Under the pieces are notes generated by a model, which saw nothing but the letters and a program-made list of their open reading frames with translations, was not told where the DNA came from and searched no databases. From Paraburkholderia sp. BL21I4N1 (GTDB lineage Bacteria; Pseudomonadota; Gammaproteobacteria; Burkholderiales; Burkholderiaceae), in contig NZ_PVEN01000004.1 of assembly GCF_002973525.1 (NCBI RefSeq), forward strand, positions 248,001 through 312,000: a stretch of DNA of 64,000 nucleotides, written 5' to 3'. The translations under genes were made by a program, and so were the position numbers. This document shows positions 55,789 to 64,000 of the stretch, in pieces. Each line of letters starts with the position of its first letter. The stretch's first letter is position 1.

Positions 55789-57362
55789 CGCGCATTTACG
55801 TTCCCTGCGATTCGTCGGCCCTGGCGCTTGGCGCCGATGCATTGGCTCAAGCAATCGCCGCCGAAGCCGCACGCCGTGGCATCGAAATCGAACTGATTCG
55901 CAACGGTTCGCGCGGCCTGCTGTGGCTGGAGCCGCTGATCGAAGTCGCGACGGCCGAGGGCCGCGTCGGCTACGCGAATGTCGAACTTGACGACGTCGCC
56001 GCTTTGTTCGACGCCGCCTTCCTGCAAGGCGGCGAACACGCGCGTCGCGTTGGCGTCGTCGATGAAATTCCGTATCTGAAGAAGCAGCAACGCCTTACCT
56101 TCGCGCGCATCGGCATCACCGATCCGCTTTCCATTGACGACTACGTCGCCCACGGCGGTCTCGACGGGCTGCGTGCCGCCCTGCAAACCGACGGCGACGC
56201 CGCCTGCGAAGCGCTGATCGAATCCGGCCTGCGCGGTCGCGGCGGCGCGGCATTCCCGGCCGGGATCAAATGGCGCACGGTACGTGGCGCGAAAGCGGCG
56301 CAGAAGTACGTCGTCTGCAATGCGGACGAAGGCGACTCCGGCACGTTCTCCGATCGCCTGGTGATGGAAAGCGACCCGTACATGCTGATCGAAGGGATGA
56401 TCATCGCGGGCGTCGTGACGGGCGCAACGGTCGGCTATATCTACGTGCGCAGCGAGTATCCGCATTCGATCGCGACCCTCGAAGCGGCCATCGCGAAAGC
56501 GCGCGCCGCCGGCTGGCTCGGCGACAGTGTGCTCGGCTCGGCGGCGCATCGTTTCGAACTGTTCGTCGCAAAGGGGGCCGGCGCCTATGTTTGCGGCGAG
56601 GAAACCGCGCTGCTCGAATCGCTCGAAGGCAAACGCGGCATCGTCCGCGCGAAGCCGCCGGTGCCGGCGCTGGTCGGTCTGTACGGTCAGCCGACCGTGA
56701 TCAACAACGTCATCACGCTAGCCACCGTGCCGCTGATCTTCGCGCGCGGCGCGGCGTTCTACAAAGACTTCGGCATGGGCCGTTCGCGCGGCACGCTGCC
56801 GTTCCAACTGGCCGGCAACGTGAAGCAAGGCGGTCTCGTCGAACTGGCGTTCGGCGTGACGCTGCGCGAATTGCTGGTCGACTACGGCGGCGGCACGGCC
56901 AGCGGCCGGCCGGCGCGCGCGGTGCAGGTAGGCGGCCCGCTCGGCACTTATCTGCCGGAAAGCCAGTGGGACATTCCGATGGACTACGAGGCTTACGCGG
57001 CGGTCGGCGCGGTGGTCGGCCACGGCGGTCTGGTCGTACATGACGACACGTCGAATCTCGCCGAACTCGCGCAATACGCCATGCACTTCTGTGCGCTCGA
57101 ATCGTGCGGCAAGTGCACGCCGTGCCGGATCGGCTCGACGCGCGGCGTCGAAGTGATCGGCCGGATCCGCAACGGCGATACGTCCACCCGTCAGGTGCAA
57201 CTGCTGCGCGATCTGTGCGACACGATGGTGTCCGGCTCGCTGTGCGCGATGGGCGGCATGACGCCGTTCCCGGTGCTGTCCGCGCTCGATCATTTCCCCG
57301 AAGACTTCGGTCTCGCCGGCGCGTCCGCGAACGTGCCGCATCACGCGCCCAAAGCGGCCTGA
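55785..57362 (+). CDS. fdsB: Formate dehydrogenase beta subunit (NuoF-like)
   Basis: FMN and NAD-binding subunit, 525 aa from ATG 55785 (MTRIYVPCDSSALAL). N-terminal ~110 aa extension without ligands, then the NuoF-type fold: SGLRGRGGAAFPAGIKWRTV (FMN/NADH), CNADEGDSGTFSDRLVMESDPYMLIEGM, AYVCGEETALLESLEGKRG and the [4Fe-4S] motif SCGKCTPCRIGSTRG near residue 445. Passes electrons from FdsA clusters to NAD+. 15 bp before fdsA. Confidence 0.95.
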   Translation: MTRIYVPCDSSALALGADALAQAIAAEAARRGIEIELIRNGSRGLLWLEPLIEVATAEGRVGYANVELDDVAALFDAAFLQGGEHARRVGVVDEIPYLKKQQRLTFARIGITDPLSIDDYVAHGGLDGLRAALQTDGDAACEALIESGLRGRGGAAFPAGIKWRTVRGAKAAQKYVVCNADEGDSGTFSDRLVMESDPYMLIEGMIIAGVVTGATVGYIYVRSEYPHSIATLEAAIAKARAAGWLGDSVLGSAAHRFELFVAKGAGAYVCGEETALLESLEGKRGIVRAKPPVPALVGLYGQPTVINNVITLATVPLIFARGAAFYKDFGMGRSRGTLPFQLAGNVKQGGLVELAFGVTLRELLVDYGGGTASGRPARAVQVGGPLGTYLPESQWDIPMDYEAYAAVGAVVGHGGLVVHDDTSNLAELAQYAMHFCALESCGKCTPCRIGSTRGVEVIGRIRNGDTSTRQVQLLRDLCDTMVSGSLCAMGGMTPFPVLSALDHFPEDFGLAGASANVPHHAPKAA

Positions 57363-57377
57363 CCCAGGAGCTCAACC

Positions 57378-60335
57378 ATGTCCGACGTGCTCAACTCCCC
57401 TGCCGGCGGCTGCGGCTCCGGCAACTGCGCGTGCAAGTCGCAGGCGCAACAGAAAACGCAAGGCCGCGCGCCCCGCTCGCCCTTCGACGACACCGACTAC
57501 GGCACGCCCGAACGTCATGCCGATGTCGATATCACGCTGGATATCGACGGCCAGAGCGTGACGGTGCCGGCCGGCACCTCGGTGATGCGCGCCGCCGTCG
57601 AAGCCGGCGTGAACGTGCCGAAACTGTGCGCCACCGATTCGCTCGAACCGTTCGGCTCGTGCCGCCTGTGTCTGGTCGAGATCGAAGGCAAGCGCGGCTA
57701 TCCGGCGTCGTGTACCACGCCCGTCGAAGCCGGCATGAAAGTGCGCACGCAGACCGACCGTCTGCAATCTCTGCGCCGAAACGTGATGGAGCTGTACATC
57801 TCCGATCACCCGCTCGACTGCCTCACCTGCCCCGCCAACGGCGACTGCGAACTGCAGGACATGGCGGGCGTGACGGGCTTGCGCGAAGTGCGCTACGGCT
57901 TCGACGGCGCGAACCATCTGAAGGACAAGAAGGACGAGTCGAATCCGTATTTCACCTACGACGCGTCGAAGTGCATCGTCTGCAATCGCTGCGTGCGCGC
58001 GTGCGAGGAAACGCAAGGCACGTTCGCGCTGACCATCGCGGGACGCGGCTTCGAGTCGCGCGTGGCGGCGAGCGAAAACCAGCCGTTCATGGAATCGGAG
58101 TGCGTGTCGTGCGGCGCGTGCGTCGCCGCGTGCCCGACCGCGACGCTGCAGGAAAAGTCGGTGATCATGCTCGGGCAGGCCGAGCATTCAGTCGTCACCA
58201 CCTGCGCGTATTGCGGCGTCGGCTGCTCGTTCAAGGCGGAGATGAAGGGCAACCAGGTCGTGCGGATGGTGCCGCACAAGAACGGCCAGGCCAACGAAGG
58301 TCATGCCTGCGTGAAAGGCCGCTTTGCATGGGGGTATGCAACGCACAAGGACCGCATCACCAAACCAATGATTCGCGCGAAGATCACCGACCCGTGGCGC
58401 GAAGTCAGCTGGGAAGAAGCGCTGGGTTACGCGGCGTCGGAATTCCGCCGGATTCAGGCGCGGCACGGCCGCGATTCGATCGGCGGGATTACCTCGTCGC
58501 GTTGCACGAACGAAGAGACCTATCTGGTGCAGAAGCTGGTGCGCGCCGCGTTCGGCAACAACAACGTCGATACCTGCGCACGCGTGTGCCATTCGCCGAC
58601 CGGTTACGGCCTGAAGGCAACGCTCGGCGAATCGGCGGGCACGCAGACCTTTGCCTCGGTCGATAAAGCCGACGTCATCATGGTGATCGGCGCGAATCCG
58701 ACCGACGGCCACCCGGTGTTCGGCTCGCGGCTGAAGCGTCGCGTGCGGGAAGGCGCGAAACTGATCGTGGTCGATCCGCGGCGAATCGATATCGTCGACA
58801 CCCCGCATGTGAAGGCTTCGCATCATCTGCAATTGCGGCCGGGCACCAATGTGGCCGTGGTGAACGCGCTGGCGCATGTGATCGTGACCGAGGGCCTGTT
58901 CAACGCAGACTTCGTGGCCGAGCGCTGCGACACACGTGCATTCGAACAGTGGCGCGATTTCGTCTCACTGCCCGAGAACGCGCCGGAAGCAACCGAAGCG
59001 TTGAGCGGCGTGCCGGCTCAATCCCTGCGCGAAGCCGCGCGCATCTATGCGACCGGCGGCAATGCCGCGATCTATTACGGTCTCGGCGTCACCGAGCACG
59101 CGCAAGGCTCGACGATGGTGATGGGCATCGCCAATCTCGCGATGGTCACGGGCAACATCGGCCGCGAAGGGGTCGGCGTGAATCCGCTGCGCGGCCAGAA
59201 CAACGTGCAGGGCTCGTGCGACATGGGCTCGTTCCCGCATGAGTTGCCGGGCTATCGGCATATCAGCGATACGGTGACGCGCACGCTGTTCGAGCAGGCG
59301 TGGAATGTCACGCTGCAGCCCGAACCGGGCCTGCGGATTCCGAACATGTTCGACGCCGCCGTGCACGGCACCTTCAAGGGTCTGTACTGCCAGGGCGAAG
59401 ACATCGTGCAGTCGGATCCGAACACGCACCATGTGGCGGCAGCGCTGTCGTCGATGGAATGCATCGTCGTGCAGGACATTTTCCTCAACGAGACCGCGAA
59501 ATACGCGCATGTGCTGCTGCCGGGTTCGTCGTTCCTCGAAAAGGACGGCACCTTCACCAACGCGGAGCGCCGTATCTCGCGCGTGCGCAAGGTGATGCCG
59601 CCGGTGCCGGGCTACGCCGACTGGGAAGTCACGGTGCTGCTCGCGCGCGCGCTCGGCTATGAGATGGATTACACGCACCCGTCGCAGATCATGGACGAGA
59701 TCGCACGTCTCACGCCGACGTTCCATGGCGTGTCGTATAAGAAGCTCGACGAACTCGGCAGCATTCAATGGCCGTGCAACGAGAACGCACCCGAAGGTAC
59801 GCCGACCATGCACATCGATACATTCGTGCGCGGCAAGGGCAAGTTCGTGATTACGAAGTTCATCGCCACGCCGGAAAAGGTCACGCGCAAATTCCCGTTG
59901 CTGCTGACCACCGGGCGGATTCTGTCGCAGTACAACGTCGGCGCGCAAACGCGCCGCACCGAGAACTCGCGCTGGCACGACGAGGACCGGCTGGAAATCC
60001 ATCCGCACGACGCCGAGGAACGCGGCATCAAGATGGACGACTGGGTCGGGATCGAATCGCGCGCGGGACAAACCGTGTTGCGCGCGAAGGTGACCGAGCG
60101 GATGCAACCGGGCGTCGTCTACACGACGTTCCACTTTCCCGAATCGGGCGCGAACGTGATTACCACCGACAGTTCCGACTGGGCCACCAACTGCCCGGAA
60201 TACAAGGTGACCGCGGTGCAGGTGATGCCGGTCGAACAGCCCTCGCAATGGCAGAAAGACTATTCGCGCTTCAATACCGAACAGCTCGATCTGCTGAAGC
60301 AACGCGAGTTGGCCAACACCACCTCGGGCAAGTGA
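57378..60335 (+). CDS. fdsA: Formate dehydrogenase alpha subunit (molybdopterin)
   Basis: Catalytic subunit, 985 aa. NuoG-like N-terminus: [2Fe-2S] Cys 84, 95, 98, 112; His144 with Cys 148, 151, 157; two [4Fe-4S] sets Cys 199/202/205/209 and 242/245/248/252; a further set at 276/279/283/311. The Mo-bis-MGD domain follows. The Mo ligand is Cys404 in CARVCHSPTG followed by His405, so it is a cysteine, not selenocysteine, enzyme. Oxidises formate to CO2. The extreme N-terminus (CGSGNCACK) has extra cysteines of unknown use. Confidence 0.96.
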   Translation: MSDVLNSPAGGCGSGNCACKSQAQQKTQGRAPRSPFDDTDYGTPERHADVDITLDIDGQSVTVPAGTSVMRAAVEAGVNVPKLCATDSLEPFGSCRLCLVEIEGKRGYPASCTTPVEAGMKVRTQTDRLQSLRRNVMELYISDHPLDCLTCPANGDCELQDMAGVTGLREVRYGFDGANHLKDKKDESNPYFTYDASKCIVCNRCVRACEETQGTFALTIAGRGFESRVAASENQPFMESECVSCGACVAACPTATLQEKSVIMLGQAEHSVVTTCAYCGVGCSFKAEMKGNQVVRMVPHKNGQANEGHACVKGRFAWGYATHKDRITKPMIRAKITDPWREVSWEEALGYAASEFRRIQARHGRDSIGGITSSRCTNEETYLVQKLVRAAFGNNNVDTCARVCHSPTGYGLKATLGESAGTQTFASVDKADVIMVIGANPTDGHPVFGSRLKRRVREGAKLIVVDPRRIDIVDTPHVKASHHLQLRPGTNVAVVNALAHVIVTEGLFNADFVAERCDTRAFEQWRDFVSLPENAPEATEALSGVPAQSLREAARIYATGGNAAIYYGLGVTEHAQGSTMVMGIANLAMVTGNIGREGVGVNPLRGQNNVQGSCDMGSFPHELPGYRHISDTVTRTLFEQAWNVTLQPEPGLRIPNMFDAAVHGTFKGLYCQGEDIVQSDPNTHHVAAALSSMECIVVQDIFLNETAKYAHVLLPGSSFLEKDGTFTNAERRISRVRKVMPPVPGYADWEVTVLLARALGYEMDYTHPSQIMDEIARLTPTFHGVSYKKLDELGSIQWPCNENAPEGTPTMHIDTFVRGKGKFVITKFIATPEKVTRKFPLLLTTGRILSQYNVGAQTRRTENSRWHDEDRLEIHPHDAEERGIKMDDWVGIESRAGQTVLRAKVTERMQPGVVYTTFHFPESGANVITTDSSDWATNCPEYKVTAVQVMPVEQPSQWQKDYSRFNTEQLDLLKQRELANTTSGK

Positions 60336-60343
60336 GGCGAGCC

Positions 60344-60589
60344 ATGGACAATCAGAATCTGATCGACATGGCGAACCGGATCGGCGACTTCTTCGATTCG
60401 ATGCCGGACCGCGAAGAAGCCTTGGGCGGGATCGCCGATCATATCCACCGCTTCTGGGAGCCGCGTATGCGGCGCGCGTTGCTGGCGTCGCTCGATGAGG
60501 AGCCGGCAGCGGGCGGCGTCGAGATGTCGGCGATCGTCAGGGAAGCGCTGGTCAAACATCGCGAGCCATTGACGCCCGCCGCGGTTTAA
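60344..60589 (+). CDS. fdsD: Formate dehydrogenase delta subunit
   Basis: Small subunit/assembly protein of the FdsGBAD complex, 81 aa. MDNQNLIDMANRIGDFFDSMPDREEALGGIADHIHRFWEPRMRR in its conserved N-terminal half matches FdsD (IxxHIxxFWdPRM). 8 bp after fdsA. The usual fdsC/fdhD chaperone gene, which lies between fdsA and fdsD in Cupriavidus, is absent here. Confidence 0.9.
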   Translation: MDNQNLIDMANRIGDFFDSMPDREEALGGIADHIHRFWEPRMRRALLASLDEEPAAGGVEMSAIVREALVKHREPLTPAAV

Positions 60590-60616
60590 CGCTTGGCACG
60601 CGAGCGCGTCATAACG

Positions 60617-62341
60617 TCATAGCGCGGTCTGCTCGGGGATCTCGCCGCCCACCGCGAACCATGCCTCGCAATGCCGCAGCAAGGCGTGCAGATCGGTGCC
60701 GGTGCGCCCGCGCGCGCTGATATAACCGTCGGGTCGCACGAGGTAAAACGAAGGCCGCGTGCGTCCGTACGATTCGGACAGCGCCGGACCGCCGTCGCCG
60801 GTCGTGTCGGTAATGCGCCAGATACGCACCGCGCCCGGCAACAAACGGTCGACTTCGGCCGCCATGCGATCTCGATCCGCGTCCGGCGGCGACGCATGTT
60901 TCGCGGCGGGATCGAGCGGCGTGTCGTCGACCGGCAGCGGCGGCACCAGCAGAAACAGCGAGAAGAACGCCGGGTCGTGCAGATCGAAAATACAGCCGAC
61001 GCCTGGCGCACGCCCTAGCGGTCCGTCCACCACATGCACCAGCGCATCCGGCGCCCGTTCGCCAGCGCGCGGGCCGCCGTCGAGCACCCGTTCGAGCGTG
61101 AGCGGGCTGCGCCGGTACTGGATCGACAACTCGCTGATCGTCAGACGCGCGGCGTCTCGCAACGGACCGAGCGCGGCAAGCACCGGCATCACGCGCTCGC
61201 GCAGCAACTTCAACGGACCATGATCGGCTTCGGCCATCTGCATGACGAAACCGCTCTGGCGCAGCACGTCGCGCTCGATCGGATGCCGCTCGGCGTGATA
61301 GGTATCGAGCAGCCGATCCGGCGCCGCGCTCTTCAGCACGCGGGCGAGTTTCCAGCCGAGATTGAACGCCTCCTGAATGCCGGTGTTCATGCCTTGCGCG
61401 CCGGCCGGGCTGTGAACGTGCGCGGCGTCTCCCGCGAGAAAAATCCGGCCAACACGCAGGCGGTCGACCATCCGGCTATTCAGATGGAAATGCGCGGACC
61501 ACTTGAGGTCCGACACCTCGACGCGTTCTCGCACGCGACGCGCGATCAGCGCCTTGCAGTCGTCGAGCGACGGCGGCGGCACACGGTCGAGCGGCGGTTC
61601 ACCCAGCACCGCGGGCGTGGCGGGCGACGTGACGGCCGACGGCTCGACCGCGTGATCCGCAATCAGCCGATGCCGGCCGTGGCCCATTGGAAACAGCGCG
61701 ACCAGGCCGTCGTTCGAGGCGAACAGGTGAAACTCGTCGTCGGGCCAATCGGTTTCGGCGTGCAGGTCGGCGAGCAGGAAGGTCTGCTCGAAGGTCTTGC
61801 CCGCGAAGCTCAGGCCGAGCCGGTGACGCACCGCGCTATGCGCGCCGTCGGCGGCAATCAGATACGACGGACGCATGGTCTCCGTGTGGCCGTCGGCGCG
61901 GCGCAGCGTCGCCTGAACGCTGGCGGCGCCTTGCGCGAAATGGGTTAGTTCGACGCCGCGTTCGATCGTCACGCCGAGCGTCGCGAGATGTTCGGTCAGC
62001 AGCCGCTCGGTTACGGCCTGATCGAGAAACAGCAGATACGGATAGCGCGTGTGCAACGGATCGAAATCAAGCCGCGCGAGACGCATGCCGTTCGAGAAGA
62101 GATTGGCCACGCGCGCGCGATGACCGAGTGCGAGAAACGGCTCGACCAGACGATGCTGCTCCAGCAGTTCCAGCGTGCGCGCCTGAATGCCGATGGCGCG
62201 CGAATATGGGCTCGGCCGCATGGCCTTGTCGATCAGACGCACGGGCACGTGCGCACGCGCGAGGCTCATGGCGGCGGCGAGTCCGGTCGGACCCGCGCCG
62301 ACGATCAACACCGGCGACGCATCGTTGGCAGCGGCGTCCAT
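60617..62341 (-). CDS. FAD-dependent aromatic-ring monooxygenase
   Basis: 574 aa. PheA/TfdB/MhpA-type flavoprotein: GxGxxG VLIVGAGPTGLAAAMSLARA at the N-terminus, DG motif SYLIAADGAHSAVRHRLGL, and GD motif IFLAGDAAHVHSPAGAQGMNTGIQEAFNLGWKLA (residues ~290-325). A thioredoxin-like C-terminal domain (FYLVRPDGYISARG) as in phenol hydroxylase relatives. Hydroxylates an aromatic substrate using NAD(P)H and O2; the substrate cannot be determined. No ring-cleavage gene adjoins it. Convergent with fdsD. Confidence 0.88.
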   Translation of the reverse strand: MDAAANDASPVLIVGAGPTGLAAAMSLARAHVPVRLIDKAMRPSPYSRAIGIQARTLELLEQHRLVEPFLALGHRARVANLFSNGMRLARLDFDPLHTRYPYLLFLDQAVTERLLTEHLATLGVTIERGVELTHFAQGAASVQATLRRADGHTETMRPSYLIAADGAHSAVRHRLGLSFAGKTFEQTFLLADLHAETDWPDDEFHLFASNDGLVALFPMGHGRHRLIADHAVEPSAVTSPATPAVLGEPPLDRVPPPSLDDCKALIARRVRERVEVSDLKWSAHFHLNSRMVDRLRVGRIFLAGDAAHVHSPAGAQGMNTGIQEAFNLGWKLARVLKSAAPDRLLDTYHAERHPIERDVLRQSGFVMQMAEADHGPLKLLRERVMPVLAALGPLRDAARLTISELSIQYRRSPLTLERVLDGGPRAGERAPDALVHVVDGPLGRAPGVGCIFDLHDPAFFSLFLLVPPLPVDDTPLDPAAKHASPPDADRDRMAAEVDRLLPGAVRIWRITDTTGDGGPALSESYGRTRPSFYLVRPDGYISARGRTGTDLHALLRHCEAWFAVGGEIPEQTAL

Positions 62342-62520
62342 GCGGGGCTCCGGGGGCGGCAGTGCGTTCTAGTGTACGCCCTGACGAAGTCGGCCTGGAG
62401 ACGCTGCCCGCGCAGCGTTTTACGATGCGCCGCATCAAAAATGCGCGGGCGAGTGGGTCTGGATTACGGCTTGGGTAAAGGCTCGTTGGGTGACCGTCGC
62501 ATTGCGGATCACACGCTACG

Positions 62521-63603
62521 TCAATGCGCGTGCCCCGCGTGCTCCATCGCGCAATGATGCTGGGTGGTGCCGAGATCGACCTGCAGCGTCGCGTGCAGCA
62601 TCGAGAAACGCTCCCGCAGCACGACGACGATCGCGTCGAGCGATTCGTCGCCGGGATGGCCGGCCGGCATCACCAGATGCGCGCTGAGCGCGTTGCCGGT
62701 GGTCGACAGCGCCCACACGTGCAAATCGTGCACGTCGACGACGCCCGGCTGGGTCGCCAGATAGTCGCGAATGCGTTGCAGGTCGACGCCGGGCGGCACA
62801 GCGTCGAGCGCGAGGCGCACCGAATCGCGCAACAGCCCCCATGTGCCGATCACCACGACGGCGACGACCAGCAGGCTCATCACCGGATCGAGCCATGTCC
62901 AGTTGGTGTAGAGAATCACCAGCCCGCTGAGCGCGACCGCCGCCGAAATACCGGCATCCGCCGCCATGTGCAGGAATGCGCCGCGGATGTTCAGATCGTC
63001 CTTCTGCCCACGCATGAAGAGCCACGCGGAAATACCGTTGACGATCACGCCGGTGGTCGCCACGACGAACACCGCGAGGCCGGCTACCGGCGCCGGGTTC
63101 ATCAGACGGCCGATCGCCTCGGCAACGATCACGCCGCAGGCGAACAGCAGCAAGCCCGCATTGGCCAGCGACGCGAGAATCGACGAACTGCCGTAACCGA
63201 ACGTGTAGCGCGCCGATGGACGCCGCGTGGCGAGCCAGCCGGCACCCCATGCGAGCAGCAGACCGAGCACGTCGGAGAGATTGTGGCCGGCGTCGGCGAG
63301 CAAGGCGGTGGAGTGCGCGAGCACGCCGTAGATCGCCTGGATCACGACGATCAAAACGTTCAGCGCGACGGCGAGCGCGAATGCGCGGCCGTGGCCTGGA
63401 ATGGGGGCGTGGGAATGGCTGTGGCCGGCGTGGGAATGGCTGGCGTGGTTGTGGCCGGCGTAGGCGTGGGCGTCATTGTCGTCATGACCACCGTGGTCGT
63501 GATCGCCGTGACCGTGGTCCACGTGCGCATGCCCCGCGTCTTCATGCGCGTGCTCGTCCTCGCGCTCGTCGGCCGGCCGATCCGGGTGATTCGTGTTCGT
63601 CAT
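62521..63603 (-). CDS. Cation diffusion facilitator, zinc type
   Basis: 360 aa inner-membrane metal/H+ antiporter from ATG 63603. The first ~70 residues are His/Asp-rich (repeated HDH, HSH and HAGH), a metal-binding tail. Transport-site residues are H and D in ADAGHNLSDVLG (TM2) and H and D in LHMAADAGIS (TM5): an HD-HD set as in Zn transporters of ZitB/CzcD type. C-terminal cytoplasmic domain (VVDVHDLHVWALSTTGNALSAHLVM) ends with another HAGHAH tail. Overlaps the ArsR gene's end by 4 bp. Confidence 0.93.
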   Translation of the reverse strand: MTNTNHPDRPADEREDEHAHEDAGHAHVDHGHGDHDHGGHDDNDAHAYAGHNHASHSHAGHSHSHAPIPGHGRAFALAVALNVLIVVIQAIYGVLAHSTALLADAGHNLSDVLGLLLAWGAGWLATRRPSARYTFGYGSSSILASLANAGLLLFACGVIVAEAIGRLMNPAPVAGLAVFVVATTGVIVNGISAWLFMRGQKDDLNIRGAFLHMAADAGISAAVALSGLVILYTNWTWLDPVMSLLVVAVVVIGTWGLLRDSVRLALDAVPPGVDLQRIRDYLATQPGVVDVHDLHVWALSTTGNALSAHLVMPAGHPGDESLDAIVVVLRERFSMLHATLQVDLGTTQHHCAMEHAGHAH

Positions 63604-63986
63604 GTCGCATCCACGGGGAAATCGCTGGCCGGCTCGGCCACGTGCTCCAGCATGCCGGTCAGCATCGCGGTGATGTGACGGTCCGCGGCGAGGTAGAACA
63701 CCTGCTTGCCCTGACGCTCCGCGCGCACGATCCGCGCTGCCCGCAACAGCCGCAAATGGTGGCTCACCAGCGAAGGCGACAAACCCAGCGCCTCGGCGAT
63801 CGCCCCTACCGCACGTCGCCCGTCGACGCACGCCAGCACGATCCGCAAACGAGTCGGATCGCCCAGCAGGCGAAACAGATCCGCCAGCGGCACGATGGTG
63901 TCCGCGGAACGGTCGTCGAAACGGCTTAACGAAACGGTGGAGCCAGACGAGCCGGCGGAAATGGTAGAAGCCACGGCAGTCGTCAT
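63600..63986 (-). CDS. ArsR/SmtB family metal-sensing repressor
   Basis: 128 aa. Winged HTH (ALGLSPSLVSHHLRLLRAARIVRAERQGKQVFYLA; recognition helix near 70-85). The alpha-5 zinc site is intact: D102, H104, H115 and E118, spaced D-x-H-x10-H-x2-E as in SmtB. No alpha-3N Cys pair, so arsenic or cadmium sensing is unlikely; Zn(II) (or Co/Ni) is expected. Start ATG 63986. First gene of the unit with the CDF exporter (4-bp overlap); its promoter is near the right edge. Confidence 0.92.
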   Translation of the reverse strand: MTTAVASTISAGSSGSTVSLSRFDDRSADTIVPLADLFRLLGDPTRLRIVLACVDGRRAVGAIAEALGLSPSLVSHHLRLLRAARIVRAERQGKQVFYLAADRHITAMLTGMLEHVAEPASDFPVDAT

Positions 63987-64000
63987 AGTCGATCACTTAT

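Noticed and set aside
1..64000. CRISPR arrays, insertion sequences, prophage and tRNA genes
   Set aside because: No regularly spaced repeats, transposase motifs, phage structural genes or recognisable tRNA cloverleaf were seen other than the tmRNA.

Overview
The window is chromosomal DNA of a beta-proteobacterium of the Burkholderia/Paraburkholderia type. The evidence is the high GC content, the tmRNA tag ANDETFALAA, and gene neighbourhoods characteristic of that group (rpsP-rimM-trmD-rplS; serC-pheA-hisC-tyrA-aroA-cmk-rpsA-ihfB; ihfB-lapA-lapB-ugd-hldE-hldD). Genes are densely packed. I see no insertion sequence, prophage, integrase or CRISPR array. Genus and species are inferred from protein character and gene order, not from a search.

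Layout. 1-2.9 kb: start of orn (leftward, cut by the window edge), an M48 protease, rsgA and a small zinc-ribbon gene. 2.9-7.3 kb, leftward: CobD/CbiB family protein, CoA pyrophosphatase, and the rpsP-rimM-trmD-rplS operon. 7.3-12.7 kb: PQQ-type sugar dehydrogenase, TM2 protein, radical SAM protein, and the divergent Lrp regulator/dadA pair for D-amino acid oxidation. 12.7-22.2 kb: acyl-CoA dehydrogenase and etfBA, the metNIQ methionine importer, a monoacylglycerol-lipase-like hydrolase, an enoyl-CoA hydratase and a histone-deacetylase-like amidohydrolase. 22.4-30.5 kb: mltB, cysM, comEA-like gene, then hldD, hldE, ugd, lapB, lapA (LPS heptose, UDP-glucuronate and LPS assembly control). 30.9-43.3 kb, leftward: ihfB, rpsA, cmk, aroA, tyrA, hisC, pheA, serC, a DUF2059 gene and gyrA. 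43.8-46.6 kb, rightward: ompA, ubiG, gph and the tmRNA gene ssrA.

46.7-52.75 kb is the most unusual part: a leftward five-gene unit. A 41-codon peptide gene with a Gly-Gly leader junction and a CCKC core is followed by a divergent LPLAT-fold acyltransferase, an HlyD-type adaptor, an ABC exporter with an intact C39 leader-peptidase domain, and a TolC-type outer membrane protein. The peptide gene was found by reading the minus strand directly. The arrangement looks like a complete system to make, cleave, possibly lipidate and export a small Cys-starting peptide. It is preceded by about 500 bp of AT-rich DNA, a sign of a distinct history.

53.2-64 kb: two small secreted proteins, then the regulator and structural genes of a soluble NAD-linked molybdenum formate dehydrogenase (fdsR divergent from fdsGBA-fdsD, with no fdsC/fdhD in the operon), an FAD aromatic-ring monooxygenase, and a zinc-type cation diffusion facilitator cotranscribed with an ArsR/SmtB regulator carrying an intact alpha-5 metal site.

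Starts were chosen from ribosome binding sites, family N-termini and operon spacing. Several differ from the longest reading frame, and each such case is noted in its entry.
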